The position numbers and the translations under genes were made by a program. A stretch of DNA of 42,422 bases from Alphaproteobacteria bacterium (GTDB taxonomy: Bacteria; Pseudomonadota; Alphaproteobacteria; Caulobacterales; Hyphomonadaceae). Location of the stretch: positions 1 through 42,422 of the forward strand of contig JAAANZ010000063.1 of assembly GCA_009909065.1 (NCBI GenBank), read 5' to 3'. How positions within the stretch are numbered: the first letter of the stretch is position 1; each line of letters opens with the position of its first letter. Positions 31,451 through 39,291 of the stretch are shown piece by piece. A model generated the notes under the pieces. That model saw only the letters and a list, made by a program, of their open reading frames with translations, was not told the origin of the DNA and did not search any database.

Positions 31451-31512
31451 GTAAACAAAGGTTAAGACTCTGGAGTCATGCAGGACGCAGCAAGTCGAAT
31501 CGGCAAGATTCG
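31451..31512 (+). promoter_or_regulatory. GANTC-site cluster with CtrA-like box upstream of divK
   Basis: Four GANTC sites in 46 bp: GACTC (31466-31470), GAGTC (31473-31477), GAATC (31497-31501), GATTC (31507-31511). They form two dyads, GACTC-TG-GAGTC and CGAATC-GGCAA-GATTCG. Just upstream is GTAA-N7-TTAA (31451-31465), one mismatch from the CtrA core TTAA-N7-TTAA. GANTC is the target of the cell-cycle methylase CcrM. Cell-cycle control of divK-pleD (or of divergent dinB) is an inference from site density and family knowledge. Confidence 0.55.
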
Positions 31513-31529
31513 CAGGCCGGGACAGGACA

Positions 31530-31922
31530 ATGCCGAACACGCCCGCCAGATCCGTGCTGGTCGTTGAGGATAACGAGCTCAACATGCGCTTGTTCTGCGA
31601 CCTGCTGGAGGCTTTCGGCTACCGCACATTCACCTCCCGCGATGGCTCGAATGCTTTCGAAATCGCCCGGCGGGAAAAGCCTGACCTCATCATCATGGAC
31701 ATACAGCTTCCCGAAGTGTCCGGACTGGATATCACACGCTGGATCAAGGATGACGAGGAGCTGAAATCCATACCCGTGCTTGCGGTCACCGCCTTTGCCA
31801 TGCGCGCCGACGAGGAACGTGTGCGCGAAGCGGGCTGCGAGGGATATCTCTCCAAGCCGATCCAGATGTCCTCTTTCCAGCGCGCGGTGAAAGAACTGAT
31901 CCCCGAGGGGCGGGCGGCATGA
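31530..31922 (+). CDS. divK: Single-domain cell-fate response regulator DivK
   Basis: 130 residues consisting of one receiver domain with E13/D14, phospho-acceptor D57 in [16 protein letters not shown]87 and K109 in YLSKPIQ. No output domain. The match to DivK rests on the [23 protein letters not shown]-type start (positions 9-31) and on the following pleD gene, the same order as in Caulobacter and relatives. DivK shuttles between DivJ and PleC kinases and controls CtrA through DivL-CckA. The ATG at 31530 has an AGGAC-type site. Its stop overlaps the pleD start as ATGA. Confidence 0.93.
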   Translation: MPNTPARSVLVVEDNELNMRLFCDLLEAFGYRTFTSRDGSNAFEIARREKPDLIIMDIQLPEVSGLDITRWIKDDEELKSIPVLAVTAFAMRADEERVREAGCEGYLSKPIQMSSFQRAVKELIPEGRAA

Positions 31923-33286
31923 GTTCGCGTATCCTCGTTGCTGACGATATCGAGGCCAACCGGCGGCTTCTCCAGGCCAAGCTGGAGGTCGGCTATAATG
32001 TCGTTATCCTGGCCGAGAACGGTCATCGCGCGTTGGAACTGGCCCGGCGCGAACAGCCCGATATCATCCTGCTCGACGTGATGATGCCAGGGATCGACGG
32101 CTACGAGACCTGCCGGCGGTTGAAGAGCGATCCGCGTACAGCGCACATCCCCGTGGTCATGGTGACCGCACTGTCGGATGTTGAAGACCGTGTCAGGGGG
32201 CTGGAATCGGGGGCCGAGGACTTCCTCACCAAGCCGGTCAGCGATTTTGCCCTGAACTCGCGGATCACCGCCCTGTCGCGCTACAACACCGTCGCCTCCG
32301 AGTTGCGCCAGCGCCAGGCCAGCGGCGTGGCTGCCGGAGCGCTGGATGAGCAGGAAACGAGCGAACTGGGCCGGCCGGCGCGGGTCTTCATTGTCGATGA
32401 GGATCCGCGCACATCCCGGCGCAGCGCTGTCATACTGCGCGCGGCGGGCCACAAGGTGACCACGCTTCTCGAGGCCGGAGACATGGGCGAGCTTTCCGGG
32501 GGCGGCGTGGACATATTGCTCCTGTCCATGTCGGGGCAGAGTTTCGATGCGCTCAAGATCTGCGCGCATTTCCGCATGCGCGAGACCATGCGTGCCATTT
32601 CGATCATCCTGGCGGTCGATCCGAAAGACCAGAAAAATGCTGCCAAGGGGCTCGAACTGGGTGCCAGCGATATCATCACACTGCCCATCGAGCCGCAGGA
32701 GCTGCTCGCACGGGTGCGCACCCAGGCCCGCCGCACGCGCTATATCGAGATCATGCGCCAGCGCGTCGACCGGGGCCTCGAACTGTCGGTCATCGACCAA
32801 CTGACGGGCTTGTATAACCGGCGCTACATGATGAACCAGCTCAGCCAGTGGATGCAGCGTGCCTTTGTCGGCGGCCAGCCGCTCTCGGTGGTCGCGCTGG
32901 ACATTGACCATTTCAAGGCGGTCAATGATCGCTGGGGCCATGGCGTTGGCGATGATGTGCTGCGCGAGATGGCCCACCGGCTTCAGGCGAATGTCCGGCC
33001 AATGGACATTGTCTGCCGTCCCGGCGGGGAGGAATTCCTGGTGATCATGCCGGAAACGCCGGGAGACCTGGCCTGTGCGGCGGCCGAGCGGATCCGGCTG
33101 GCCGTGGCGGACGAGGCCTTTCAGTTGCCGGAGCTTGAAAATCCGCTCGACATCACGCTGTCAGCCGGTGTCGCGAAGCTTGATGGCGCCCAGGACACGC
33201 CCGCCGACCTGATGGGGCGTGCCGACAAGGCGCTCTATGACGCCAAGAGTGGCGGGCGTAACCGGGTGGTCTCTCTCGCCGCCTGA
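31919..33286 (+). CDS. pleD: Diguanylate cyclase response regulator PleD
   Basis: 455 residues: receiver 1 (1-120), receiver-like domain 2 (about 153-270) and GGDEF domain (about 285-455). Receiver 1 has D53 in [12 protein letters not shown]. In domain 2 the acceptor position reads LLLSMSGQ, so it is a dimerisation adaptor as in Caulobacter PleD. The active site is G369-G-E-E-F373, and an allosteric I-site R360-P-M-D363 sits five residues before it, so product inhibition by c-di-GMP is expected. Phosphorylated PleD makes c-di-GMP at the developing pole. It is coupled to divK by ATGA and ends four bases from converging metW. Confidence 0.96.
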   Translation: MSSRILVADDIEANRRLLQAKLEVGYNVVILAENGHRALELARREQPDIILLDVMMPGIDGYETCRRLKSDPRTAHIPVVMVTALSDVEDRVRGLESGAEDFLTKPVSDFALNSRITALSRYNTVASELRQRQASGVAAGALDEQETSELGRPARVFIVDEDPRTSRRSAVILRAAGHKVTTLLEAGDMGELSGGGVDILLLSMSGQSFDALKICAHFRMRETMRAISIILAVDPKDQKNAAKGLELGASDIITLPIEPQELLARVRTQARRTRYIEIMRQRVDRGLELSVIDQLTGLYNRRYMMNQLSQWMQRAFVGGQPLSVVALDIDHFKAVNDRWGHGVGDDVLREMAHRLQANVRPMDIVCRPGGEEFLVIMPETPGDLACAAAERIRLAVADEAFQLPELENPLDITLSAGVAKLDGAQDTPADLMGRADKALYDAKSGGRNRVVSLAA

Positions 33287-33290
33287 AACA

Positions 33291-33881
33291 TCAGCGCGAC
33301 AGGTGCAGGATCACTTCATCGGCGCTCCAGTTGAGTCGCACCAGGCCGCCATTGCGAAATTTACCGACCACGCCGTCATCGACCGGCGCCATGGCCTGCG
33401 TCGTCAGGCCCAGCTCTCGCGCAAGGCTCACCATGTCGCTTGCGGTGCAGGGATGGAGCGCGTCGCTGTCATGCCACAATGGCGGAGCGGGCATCCGCCC
33501 CTTCGAGAGCAACTGCAATCGCCGGGGCCAGCGCCCCAGATTGCGGAAACTGACCAGCACCTCCGGCGCGATCCGGCCGAGCTGGCTGAGAACATGCGCC
33601 GGATCCCGCATCTGCTGGATGGCTTTCGACAGGATGGCGACGTCGAAACTGTCATCGGGAAAGATGTCGAGATCGCTGTCGGCGTCACCCTGGATGACGG
33701 AAAGCCCCCGGGCGAGCGCCTTTCCGGCAAGATCGCTCGACAATTCAAGCCCGCGCGCGTCCACACCCTTGCTTTCGCGCAGGAGCCCGAGCAATTCCCC
33801 GTCGCCGCAGCCCACATCGAGCACGCGGGCACCGGCGGGTATCCGGCTGACAATCGCGATATGGTCGGCGCGCGCGCTCAA
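33291..33881 (-). CDS. metW: Methionine biosynthesis protein MetW
   Basis: 196 residues from a TTG at 33881 that overlaps the metX stop (TTGA). The methyltransferase-like motif I is [12 protein letters not shown], followed by RGLELSS and [15 protein letters not shown], characteristic of MetW. MetW acts with MetX in homoserine acetylation/acylation in bacteria that carry the pair; its exact chemistry is not well defined. Coupling to metX by a weak start codon suggests fixed stoichiometry. Confidence 0.92.
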   Translation of the reverse strand: MSARADHIAIVSRIPAGARVLDVGCGDGELLGLLRESKGVDARGLELSSDLAGKALARGLSVIQGDADSDLDIFPDDSFDVAILSKAIQQMRDPAHVLSQLGRIAPEVLVSFRNLGRWPRRLQLLSKGRMPAPPLWHDSDALHPCTASDMVSLARELGLTTQAMAPVDDGVVGKFRNGGLVRLNWSADEVILHLSR

Positions 33882-35056
33882 CCCGCCAGTCCCCGCTGGC
33901 GGGCCGACGCGTCGAGAAAGCCCGCCACGGCAGCCTCGAATCCCGGCTCTTCGAGCAGGAAGGCGTCATGGCCCTTGTCGGTCTCGATCTCGATATGGCT
34001 GACATCGACCCCGGCCGCGACGAGGGCCCGCGTGAGTTCCATCGCCTCGGCGGGCGGATAGTGCCAGTCGGAGGAAAACGAGAACAGGCAGAAGCGAACG
34101 GGCGAGCCGGCAAAGGCGTTCGCCAGCCGCCCGCCATGCGCGGCGCCGAGGTCGAAATAATCCATGGCGCGGGTGACATAGAGATAGGAATTGGCGTCGA
34201 AGCGATCGACGAAACTGCGCCCCTGGTGGCGCAGGTAACTCTCGATCTGGAAATCGGCATCGAAACTGAAACTCGTCGCGGCACGATCCTGCAGGTCCCG
34301 GTCGAATTTGCGCTTCAGCGCGCTTTCCGAAACATAGGTTATGTGCGCGGCCATGCGCGCGACCGCCAGCCCCCGGTCCGGACGCCGGCCGCGGGCGATA
34401 TAGTGCCCCTCGCACCAATCCGGATCGGCCATGATGGCCTGGCGGCCGACCTCGTAAAAGGCGATATTCTGGGCCGAGTGACGCGCCGTGCTGGCAATGG
34501 GCAGCGCGCAGAACACCTTTTCGGGGGCCTGCACCGCCCATTCCATCACCTGCATGCCCCCCATCGACCCGCCGAGGACGCAGAACAGGCTGTCAATGCC
34601 GAGCGCGTCCACGAAAGCGCGCTGGGCACGCACCATGTCAGCTATGGTTATGACGGGAAAATCCGTGCCCCAGGGCCGGCCATCCGGCCGGCTTGAAGCC
34701 GGTCCCGTCGTTCCCATGCATCCGCCAAGAACATTGGTGGCGATGACATGAAAACGTCGGGTATCGACCGGCTTGCCGGGACCGATGAGACGCGGCCACC
34801 AGGCACCGCGACCGGTCAGCGGATTGGGCCCGGCCGGATACTGGTCGCCGGTCAGCGCATGACAGACCAGAACGGCATTGGTCCGGTCCGCATTCAGCTC
34901 GCCCCAGGTCTCGTAGGCGATTTCCACCTCTTCGAGACTCTCGCCGCAATCGAGGGCGAGCGGGGCGGGCAGGGTCAGCTTGCGCAGCGCGTCGAGGCTG
35001 GGGCGGGTTGCATCCGGCATGGGCCCGGTTCTATGCGCTTCATGGCGGATGTCCAT
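33878..35056 (-). CDS. metX: Homoserine O-acyltransferase MetX
   Basis: 392 residues from ATG 35056, with GGAGGGGATGTC directly before; a second ATG at 35020 lacks such a site. Alpha/beta-hydrolase fold with nucleophile S164 in LGGSMGGMQ, acid Asp in FSSDWHYPP and catalytic His in TDKGHDAFL. Other family marks are [12 protein letters not shown] and [12 protein letters not shown]. It acylates homoserine (acetyl- or succinyl-CoA; choice not determined by reading) at the entry to methionine synthesis. It forms an operon with metW and diverges from hisC across 76 bases. Confidence 0.94.
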   Translation of the reverse strand: MDIRHEAHRTGPMPDATRPSLDALRKLTLPAPLALDCGESLEEVEIAYETWGELNADRTNAVLVCHALTGDQYPAGPNPLTGRGAWWPRLIGPGKPVDTRRFHVIATNVLGGCMGTTGPASSRPDGRPWGTDFPVITIADMVRAQRAFVDALGIDSLFCVLGGSMGGMQVMEWAVQAPEKVFCALPIASTARHSAQNIAFYEVGRQAIMADPDWCEGHYIARGRRPDRGLAVARMAAHITYVSESALKRKFDRDLQDRAATSFSFDADFQIESYLRHQGRSFVDRFDANSYLYVTRAMDYFDLGAAHGGRLANAFAGSPVRFCLFSFSSDWHYPPAEAMELTRALVAAGVDVSHIEIETDKGHDAFLLEEPGFEAAVAGFLDASARQRGLAG

Positions 35057-35132
35057 GACATCCCCTCCTCCACTTGACGAATTCCGCCTGCCGGCGCACC
35101 TCCACCGCTCAGGCATTGAGAGATGATCCGCC

Positions 35133-36218
35133 ATGGCCGGCCCGACCCCCCTGCCCAGCATACTCGAGATCACGCCCTACAAGGGCGGCGAAGCCCCGAA
35201 AAACGGGCAAAAATTGTCGTCCAACGAGAATCCGCTGGGCTTCTCGCCAGACGTGCGCGCCGCGCTGGAGCGGGCCAGCGTCCATCTCGAGACTTATCCC
35301 GATGGCCACGCCACCGCGCTGCGCGAAGCCATTGCCGGGACCTATGGCCTGGATGCGGGACGGATTGTCTGCGCGGCCGGTTCCGACGAGATCTTTGCCC
35401 TCCTGGGGCGCGCCTATCTCTCGCCGGGCGACAATATCGTGCAGAGCCGGCATGGATTCCTGGTCTACAGCCTCATCGCCCAGCAGGCCGGCGCGAAAGT
35501 GATCAGCGCCCCGGAAACCGATCTGCGCGCCGATGTCGATGCCATCCTCGATTCCGTGACGGACCGCACGCGGATCGTCTTCCTGGCCAACCCGAACAAC
35601 CCGACGGGGACCTATCTGCCCTCTGACGAGGTCAGGCGCCTTCATTCGGGTCTGCGCGAGGACATACTGCTCGTGCTTGACGGGGCCTATGCCGAATATG
35701 TTCGCCGAAATGACTATTCCTGCGGCTTCGAGCTTGCCGGCGAGGCGCCGAATGTCGTGATAACACGGACTTTCTCCAAGGTGCATGGCCTGGCGGCGCT
35801 GCGCCTCGGCTGGGCCTTCGGACCGGCGGCGGTGATTGATGTGATCAACCGCGTTCGCGGCCCGTTCAATGTCTCCGCGCTTGCCCAGGCGGCCGGTATC
35901 GCCGCGATCGGTGACACGGCTTTCGTGAACGCGTCGGTAGACCACAATACCGGCGAACTGGCCCGGCTGTGCAGCGGCCTGGCCGGCAAGGGCCGCGACA
36001 TCGCGCCGAGCGTGTGCAATTTCCTGCTCATCCGTTTCCAGGGCGGCCCCCCCGCAGCCGCCCGGGCCGATGATTTCCTGCGCGAGCGCGGCCTCTATCT
36101 GCGCCGGCTGGAGGCCTACGGCCTGCCTGACAGTCTGCGCCTGTCGGTGGGCACGCGCCAGGCCAACACGGCCGTCCTGGAGGCGTTCGAGGCGATTGAC
36201 GACCGGATGCCGGCATGA
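35133..36218 (+). CDS. hisC: Histidinol-phosphate (aromatic) aminotransferase
   Basis: 361 residues, class I/II PLP-dependent fold. Visible: [12 protein letters not shown] (substrate region), [15 protein letters not shown] and the PLP lysine K216 in [15 protein letters not shown]. It transfers the amino group to imidazole-acetol phosphate in histidine synthesis. The overlap with the following prephenate dehydrogenase gene (ATGA) suggests it also, or mainly, serves tyrosine/phenylalanine synthesis, as HisC paralogues often do. Confidence 0.92.
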   Translation: MAGPTPLPSILEITPYKGGEAPKNGQKLSSNENPLGFSPDVRAALERASVHLETYPDGHATALREAIAGTYGLDAGRIVCAAGSDEIFALLGRAYLSPGDNIVQSRHGFLVYSLIAQQAGAKVISAPETDLRADVDAILDSVTDRTRIVFLANPNNPTGTYLPSDEVRRLHSGLREDILLVLDGAYAEYVRRNDYSCGFELAGEAPNVVITRTFSKVHGLAALRLGWAFGPAAVIDVINRVRGPFNVSALAQAAGIAAIGDTAFVNASVDHNTGELARLCSGLAGKGRDIAPSVCNFLLIRFQGGPPAAARADDFLRERGLYLRRLEAYGLPDSLRLSVGTRQANTAVLEAFEAIDDRMPA

Positions 36219-37144
36219 GCGCGCGCCCCTTCGATCGGATCGCGATTATAGGCGCCGGGCTGATCGGCGCTTCGATCGCGCGGGCTGCGGCCGGGTATCA
36301 TGCCTGCCGCGAGATCGCGATCTTCGATACTGACGAAGCCGTGCGCAGGAGCGCGGCGGAACTGGCGCTTGGCACAGTCTGCGAGAGTGCGGAAACGGCG
36401 GTGGCCGGCGCCGACTGCGTCTTCCTTTGTGTCCCGTCCGGCGCCCTCGGCGCGGCGGCCCGAGCCTGTGCACCGGCCCTGAAGGCGGGCGCCATCCTCA
36501 CCGATGTCGGCTCGGTCAAGGCCGCTGCGAGCGAACAGATGCGGGCCGCCACGCCGGAACGGGTCCATCTTGTCCCCGGCCACCCGATTGCCGGAACCGA
36601 GGAGTCGGGCCCGCGAGCCGGCTTCGCGCGCCTGTTCACGGATCGCTGGCACATACTGACGCCGCTGGAGGATTGCCGCGGGCCCGACTATGACGCCGCC
36701 CTGGCACGCCTGACCGGCTTCTGGGAGCGGCTCGGCGCGAAGGTCGAGACCATGGACCCGGAACGCCATGATCGCGTGCTCGCCATTACCTCCCACCTGC
36801 CTCACCTGATCGCTTACAATATCGTCTCGACAGCCTATGACATGGAGAGCGTCGATGAGGGCGAGGTGGTGAAATATTCGGCCGGCGGTTTTCGCGACTT
36901 CACGCGGATCGCGGCCTCCGACCCGGTGATGTGGCGAGACGTGTTCCTGAACAACAAGGCCGCGGTGCTCGAAGCGCTCGGCCGGTTCAGCGAGGACCTG
37001 GCTGCGCTCCAGCGCGCCATCCGCTGGGATGATGGCGAGACGCTGATGCGGGAGTTCAGCCGCGCCCGCGGCATTCGCAAGGCGATCATCGAGGCCGGCC
37101 AGGACAGTGACGCGACCAATTTCGGCCGCGACAGCAAGGGCTGA
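36215..37144 (+). CDS. tyrA: Prephenate/arogenate dehydrogenase
   Basis: 309 residues. The N-terminal NAD(P)-binding motif is IAIIGAGLIGASIARAA. The substrate domain carries HPIAGTEESGPRAG, the conserved HPxAG...SG loop, and SHLPHLIAYNIV. It oxidatively decarboxylates prephenate or arogenate towards tyrosine. The start overlaps hisC by four bases. It ends 14 bases from the converging hydrolase/flavin-reductase gene with no clear terminator between. Confidence 0.92.
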   Translation: MSARPFDRIAIIGAGLIGASIARAAAGYHACREIAIFDTDEAVRRSAAELALGTVCESAETAVAGADCVFLCVPSGALGAAARACAPALKAGAILTDVGSVKAAASEQMRAATPERVHLVPGHPIAGTEESGPRAGFARLFTDRWHILTPLEDCRGPDYDAALARLTGFWERLGAKVETMDPERHDRVLAITSHLPHLIAYNIVSTAYDMESVDEGEVVKYSAGGFRDFTRIAASDPVMWRDVFLNNKAAVLEALGRFSEDLAALQRAIRWDDGETLMREFSRARGIRKAIIEAGQDSDATNFGRDSKG

Positions 37145-37158
37145 GCTCTTGGCACGGC

Positions 37159-38385
37159 TCAGGCAAAGTGCAGACGCCGGTAGCGCCCCTTGAAATACAG
37201 CAAGGGGTCGCGGCGCGGCTCGTATTTCGCGCGCTCCACCTGGCCCACAAGGATGATATGGTCACCGCCATCATGCAGGGCATGACGGGCACATTCGAAA
37301 TTGGCCAGGGCGCCGCTGATGAGCGGCGCATCGAACTGCCCGCGCTGCCAGGGTGTCGCGGCGAAGCGGTCGTCTCCCGGGCGCGCAAACCGGTTCGAGA
37401 TCGGCTGTTGGCCGATATGCAGGACATTCACGGCGAAATGGCTCGCCTGCTCGATGACTTTCAGGCTGCCGGAGGTCTTGGCAATACAGACCAGGAGAAG
37501 GGGCGGGTCGAGCGAGACCGATGTGAAGGAATTGGCCGTCAGGCCCACCGGTTCGCCCGCCTCGCCCATCGCGGTCACCACGGTGACGCCCGTGGCAAAG
37601 CACCCCAGGGCATCGCGCAGCGTGCGCGCATCCGAGCCCTGGCGGTAATCGGGCAGGAAACGCGGAACCCGGCGCTCGAGGAATTCCAGAAGCGTGGCAT
37701 TGAACAGGTCTGTCCGGTCGAACGCGACGAGGTTTCCCCCTTCGCGGATCTCCGCCATCTCGACATTGTCATGACGGTTGCAGAAGGCCGGAGCCGCATC
37801 ATCCTCGGTCAGCTTGCTGAACGCGCCCCGCACGAAAAGCAGCGGCAGGCTGATATCTGCGCTGGCGGCCGTGATGCGCGGCGCGGCGGCTTGCAGGTCA
37901 ACCTGAGCCAGGAAGCGCGGGTCACAGGCCTGTCGCCGGTCGGTCTGCTCGGAAAGTTCCTGCAGCGAAAAGCTTACCCGCTGCGCGGCATCCCCATCGA
38001 CCTGTGGCGGCGCATCGGCCAGGACAAGGCCCGAGGCGAGGTGGCCGCCCTGTTCGCCGATTGCCGCGGCGGCGATCCAGCCGCCGATCGTCGCGCCGAC
38101 GATGGTCGGACGCGCGGCAAGCTGTGCCAGAACGGCCCGCAGATCCTCGACGAAAACCCCGAAATCATAGCGCCCGTCCGGCGCCCAGTCGCTTGCCCCG
38201 TGACCGCGCAAATCGAGATTGATGACATAGCGCCCGGCCTGCACCAGGGCCTCTGCCACGCCGCGCCAGGCCTCGCCCGATTGTCCGCCCCCATGCACCA
38301 GCAGCACAGCCGGGTCGTCACTGAAGCCGCTGACCTCGGCTCGCAGCGTGATCCCACCAAATCCCCTGAATTCCTGCCTGGCCAT
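37159..38385 (-). CDS. Fusion of a degenerate alpha/beta-hydrolase domain with a flavin reductase domain
   Basis: 408 residues from ATG 38385, with CGGAG five bases upstream. Residues 1-240 form an alpha/beta-hydrolase: VLLVHGGGQSGEAW, NLDLRGHGASDW and the nucleophile elbow region. The elbow reads G97-A-T99-I-G101, so the nucleophile Ser is Thr. The usual G-H-M-V-A-G-D-R stretch reads GGN218LVAFDR, so the catalytic His is Asn. The acid site (R-G-x-x-S-D) reads RGAFSK191. The hydrolase half is thus probably inactive or repurposed. Residues 254-408 are an HpaC-type flavin reductase (GCFATGVTVVTA, GLTANSFTSVSLDPPL), which would reduce FMN or FAD with NAD(P)H for a monooxygenase. Last gene of the acyl-CoA carboxylase operon; no partner oxygenase is visible in the window. 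Confidence 0.85.
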   Translation of the reverse strand: MARQEFRGFGGITLRAEVSGFSDDPAVLLVHGGGQSGEAWRGVAEALVQAGRYVINLDLRGHGASDWAPDGRYDFGVFVEDLRAVLAQLAARPTIVGATIGGWIAAAAIGEQGGHLASGLVLADAPPQVDGDAAQRVSFSLQELSEQTDRRQACDPRFLAQVDLQAAAPRITAASADISLPLLFVRGAFSKLTEDDAAPAFCNRHDNVEMAEIREGGNLVAFDRTDLFNATLLEFLERRVPRFLPDYRQGSDARTLRDALGCFATGVTVVTAMGEAGEPVGLTANSFTSVSLDPPLLLVCIAKTSGSLKVIEQASHFAVNVLHIGQQPISNRFARPGDDRFAATPWQRGQFDAPLISGALANFECARHALHDGGDHIILVGQVERAKYEPRRDPLLYFKGRYRRLHFA

Positions 38386-38467
38386 GGCCACTCCGATTCC
38401 GTCTTGCCGCGTCTGTCTGGTAGCATGACGGACATAGTCGGTCACCGCGCCGCGGCGAGGGCCGGCC

Positions 38468-39265
38468 TCAGACTTGACGGGTGCGGCGCGTGCCCGGTGG
38501 CGGCGGTGTTTCGGGCGGGCCGGCGAAGCATTGCGCCCGGGACATCCAGTCCCTCGCCTTCGGGCCGGTCACCACGAGCCCCGTATCGGCGATATTCCGC
38601 GTCTGAGTGACCACCTGGCAGAACTCCTCGGCCAGGCCGGAAATCCGCTCGGCCTCGTCCGGCTCGCCATAGGTCCAGATCTCGCCGGAGGGGGCTGTCA
38701 GCTCAAGGAACGGCATGGGTTCCGGCGCTGTCTCGCCGCGCGTGGCATAGGTCCATTTGTAGGTGTTCACGCCGAGCACGACGATATTCCGGATCCGGTC
38801 GTCATTCTTGCGCACGACGCCGAGATGGTCATAGACCTCCTGGCCGTGCGCCCATGTCTCCATCAGCCGCGCTGTGATCGAGGAACGCGCGCTCATCTCC
38901 GGGCCGGCCCATTTCAGCCGCTGTTTCGGATCGGTTTCGCCGAACAGGTCGGCCGTTTCGTGGAACCCCGTCCGCCAGGCCGACAGGAGTTCGCCGCCCT
39001 TCAGCCCGTTGAGGGCATGATTCTCGAAGGCGCGCATGCCCCCGCTGGCGCCCATGATGGCCTTGAGATTGTCGGCGAGCGCGGTTTCGTCGGTGATCTG
39101 GTAGCCGGCCATCCGGTTCCAGAAATGCAGGTGCTGAAGCACGGCATTTATGGTCCAGTCCTTGAACTGGGTCGCCTCGTCGAAACGTTCGGGGGCGACG
39201 GGTTCGAGCAGCTTGTAAAGCGCCTCGCTTTCTGCGCGAAAATCCTCCGCCTGCGGCATGGCCAT
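38468..39265 (-). CDS. TIGR03084-type protein (DinB/MDMPI-like putative metal-binding)
   Basis: 265 residues from ATG 39265, with AAGGAG before it. The four-helix DinB/mycothiol-isomerase-like fold is suggested by FKDWTINAVLQHLHFWNRM, with the first metal histidine, and by WAHGQEVYDHLG, with further His ligands. The match to the TIGR03084 family is from memory of these motifs. Alphaproteobacteria do not make mycothiol, so a mycothiol-dependent reaction is unlikely and the real substrate is unknown. The C-terminal tail is proline-rich (GPPETPPPPGTRR). Spacing of 26 bases from the biotin carboxylase gene and 82 bases to the fusion gene puts it in the same operon. Confidence 0.75.
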   Translation of the reverse strand: MAMPQAEDFRAESEALYKLLEPVAPERFDEATQFKDWTINAVLQHLHFWNRMAGYQITDETALADNLKAIMGASGGMRAFENHALNGLKGGELLSAWRTGFHETADLFGETDPKQRLKWAGPEMSARSSITARLMETWAHGQEVYDHLGVVRKNDDRIRNIVVLGVNTYKWTYATRGETAPEPMPFLELTAPSGEIWTYGEPDEAERISGLAEEFCQVVTQTRNIADTGLVVTGPKARDWMSRAQCFAGPPETPPPPGTRRTRQV

Positions 39266-39291
39266 GGCCTTCTCCTTTGCTCGCCTGCCCC

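Noticed and set aside
31423-31529. LexA-controlled dinB promoter
   Set aside because: No GTTC-N7-GTTC or close variant is seen between dinB and divK.
35057-35132. SAM riboswitch upstream of metX
   Set aside because: The gap is only 76 bases. A GCCTG/CAGGC stem is present, but I cannot find the conserved core of SAM-II or other SAM riboswitches.
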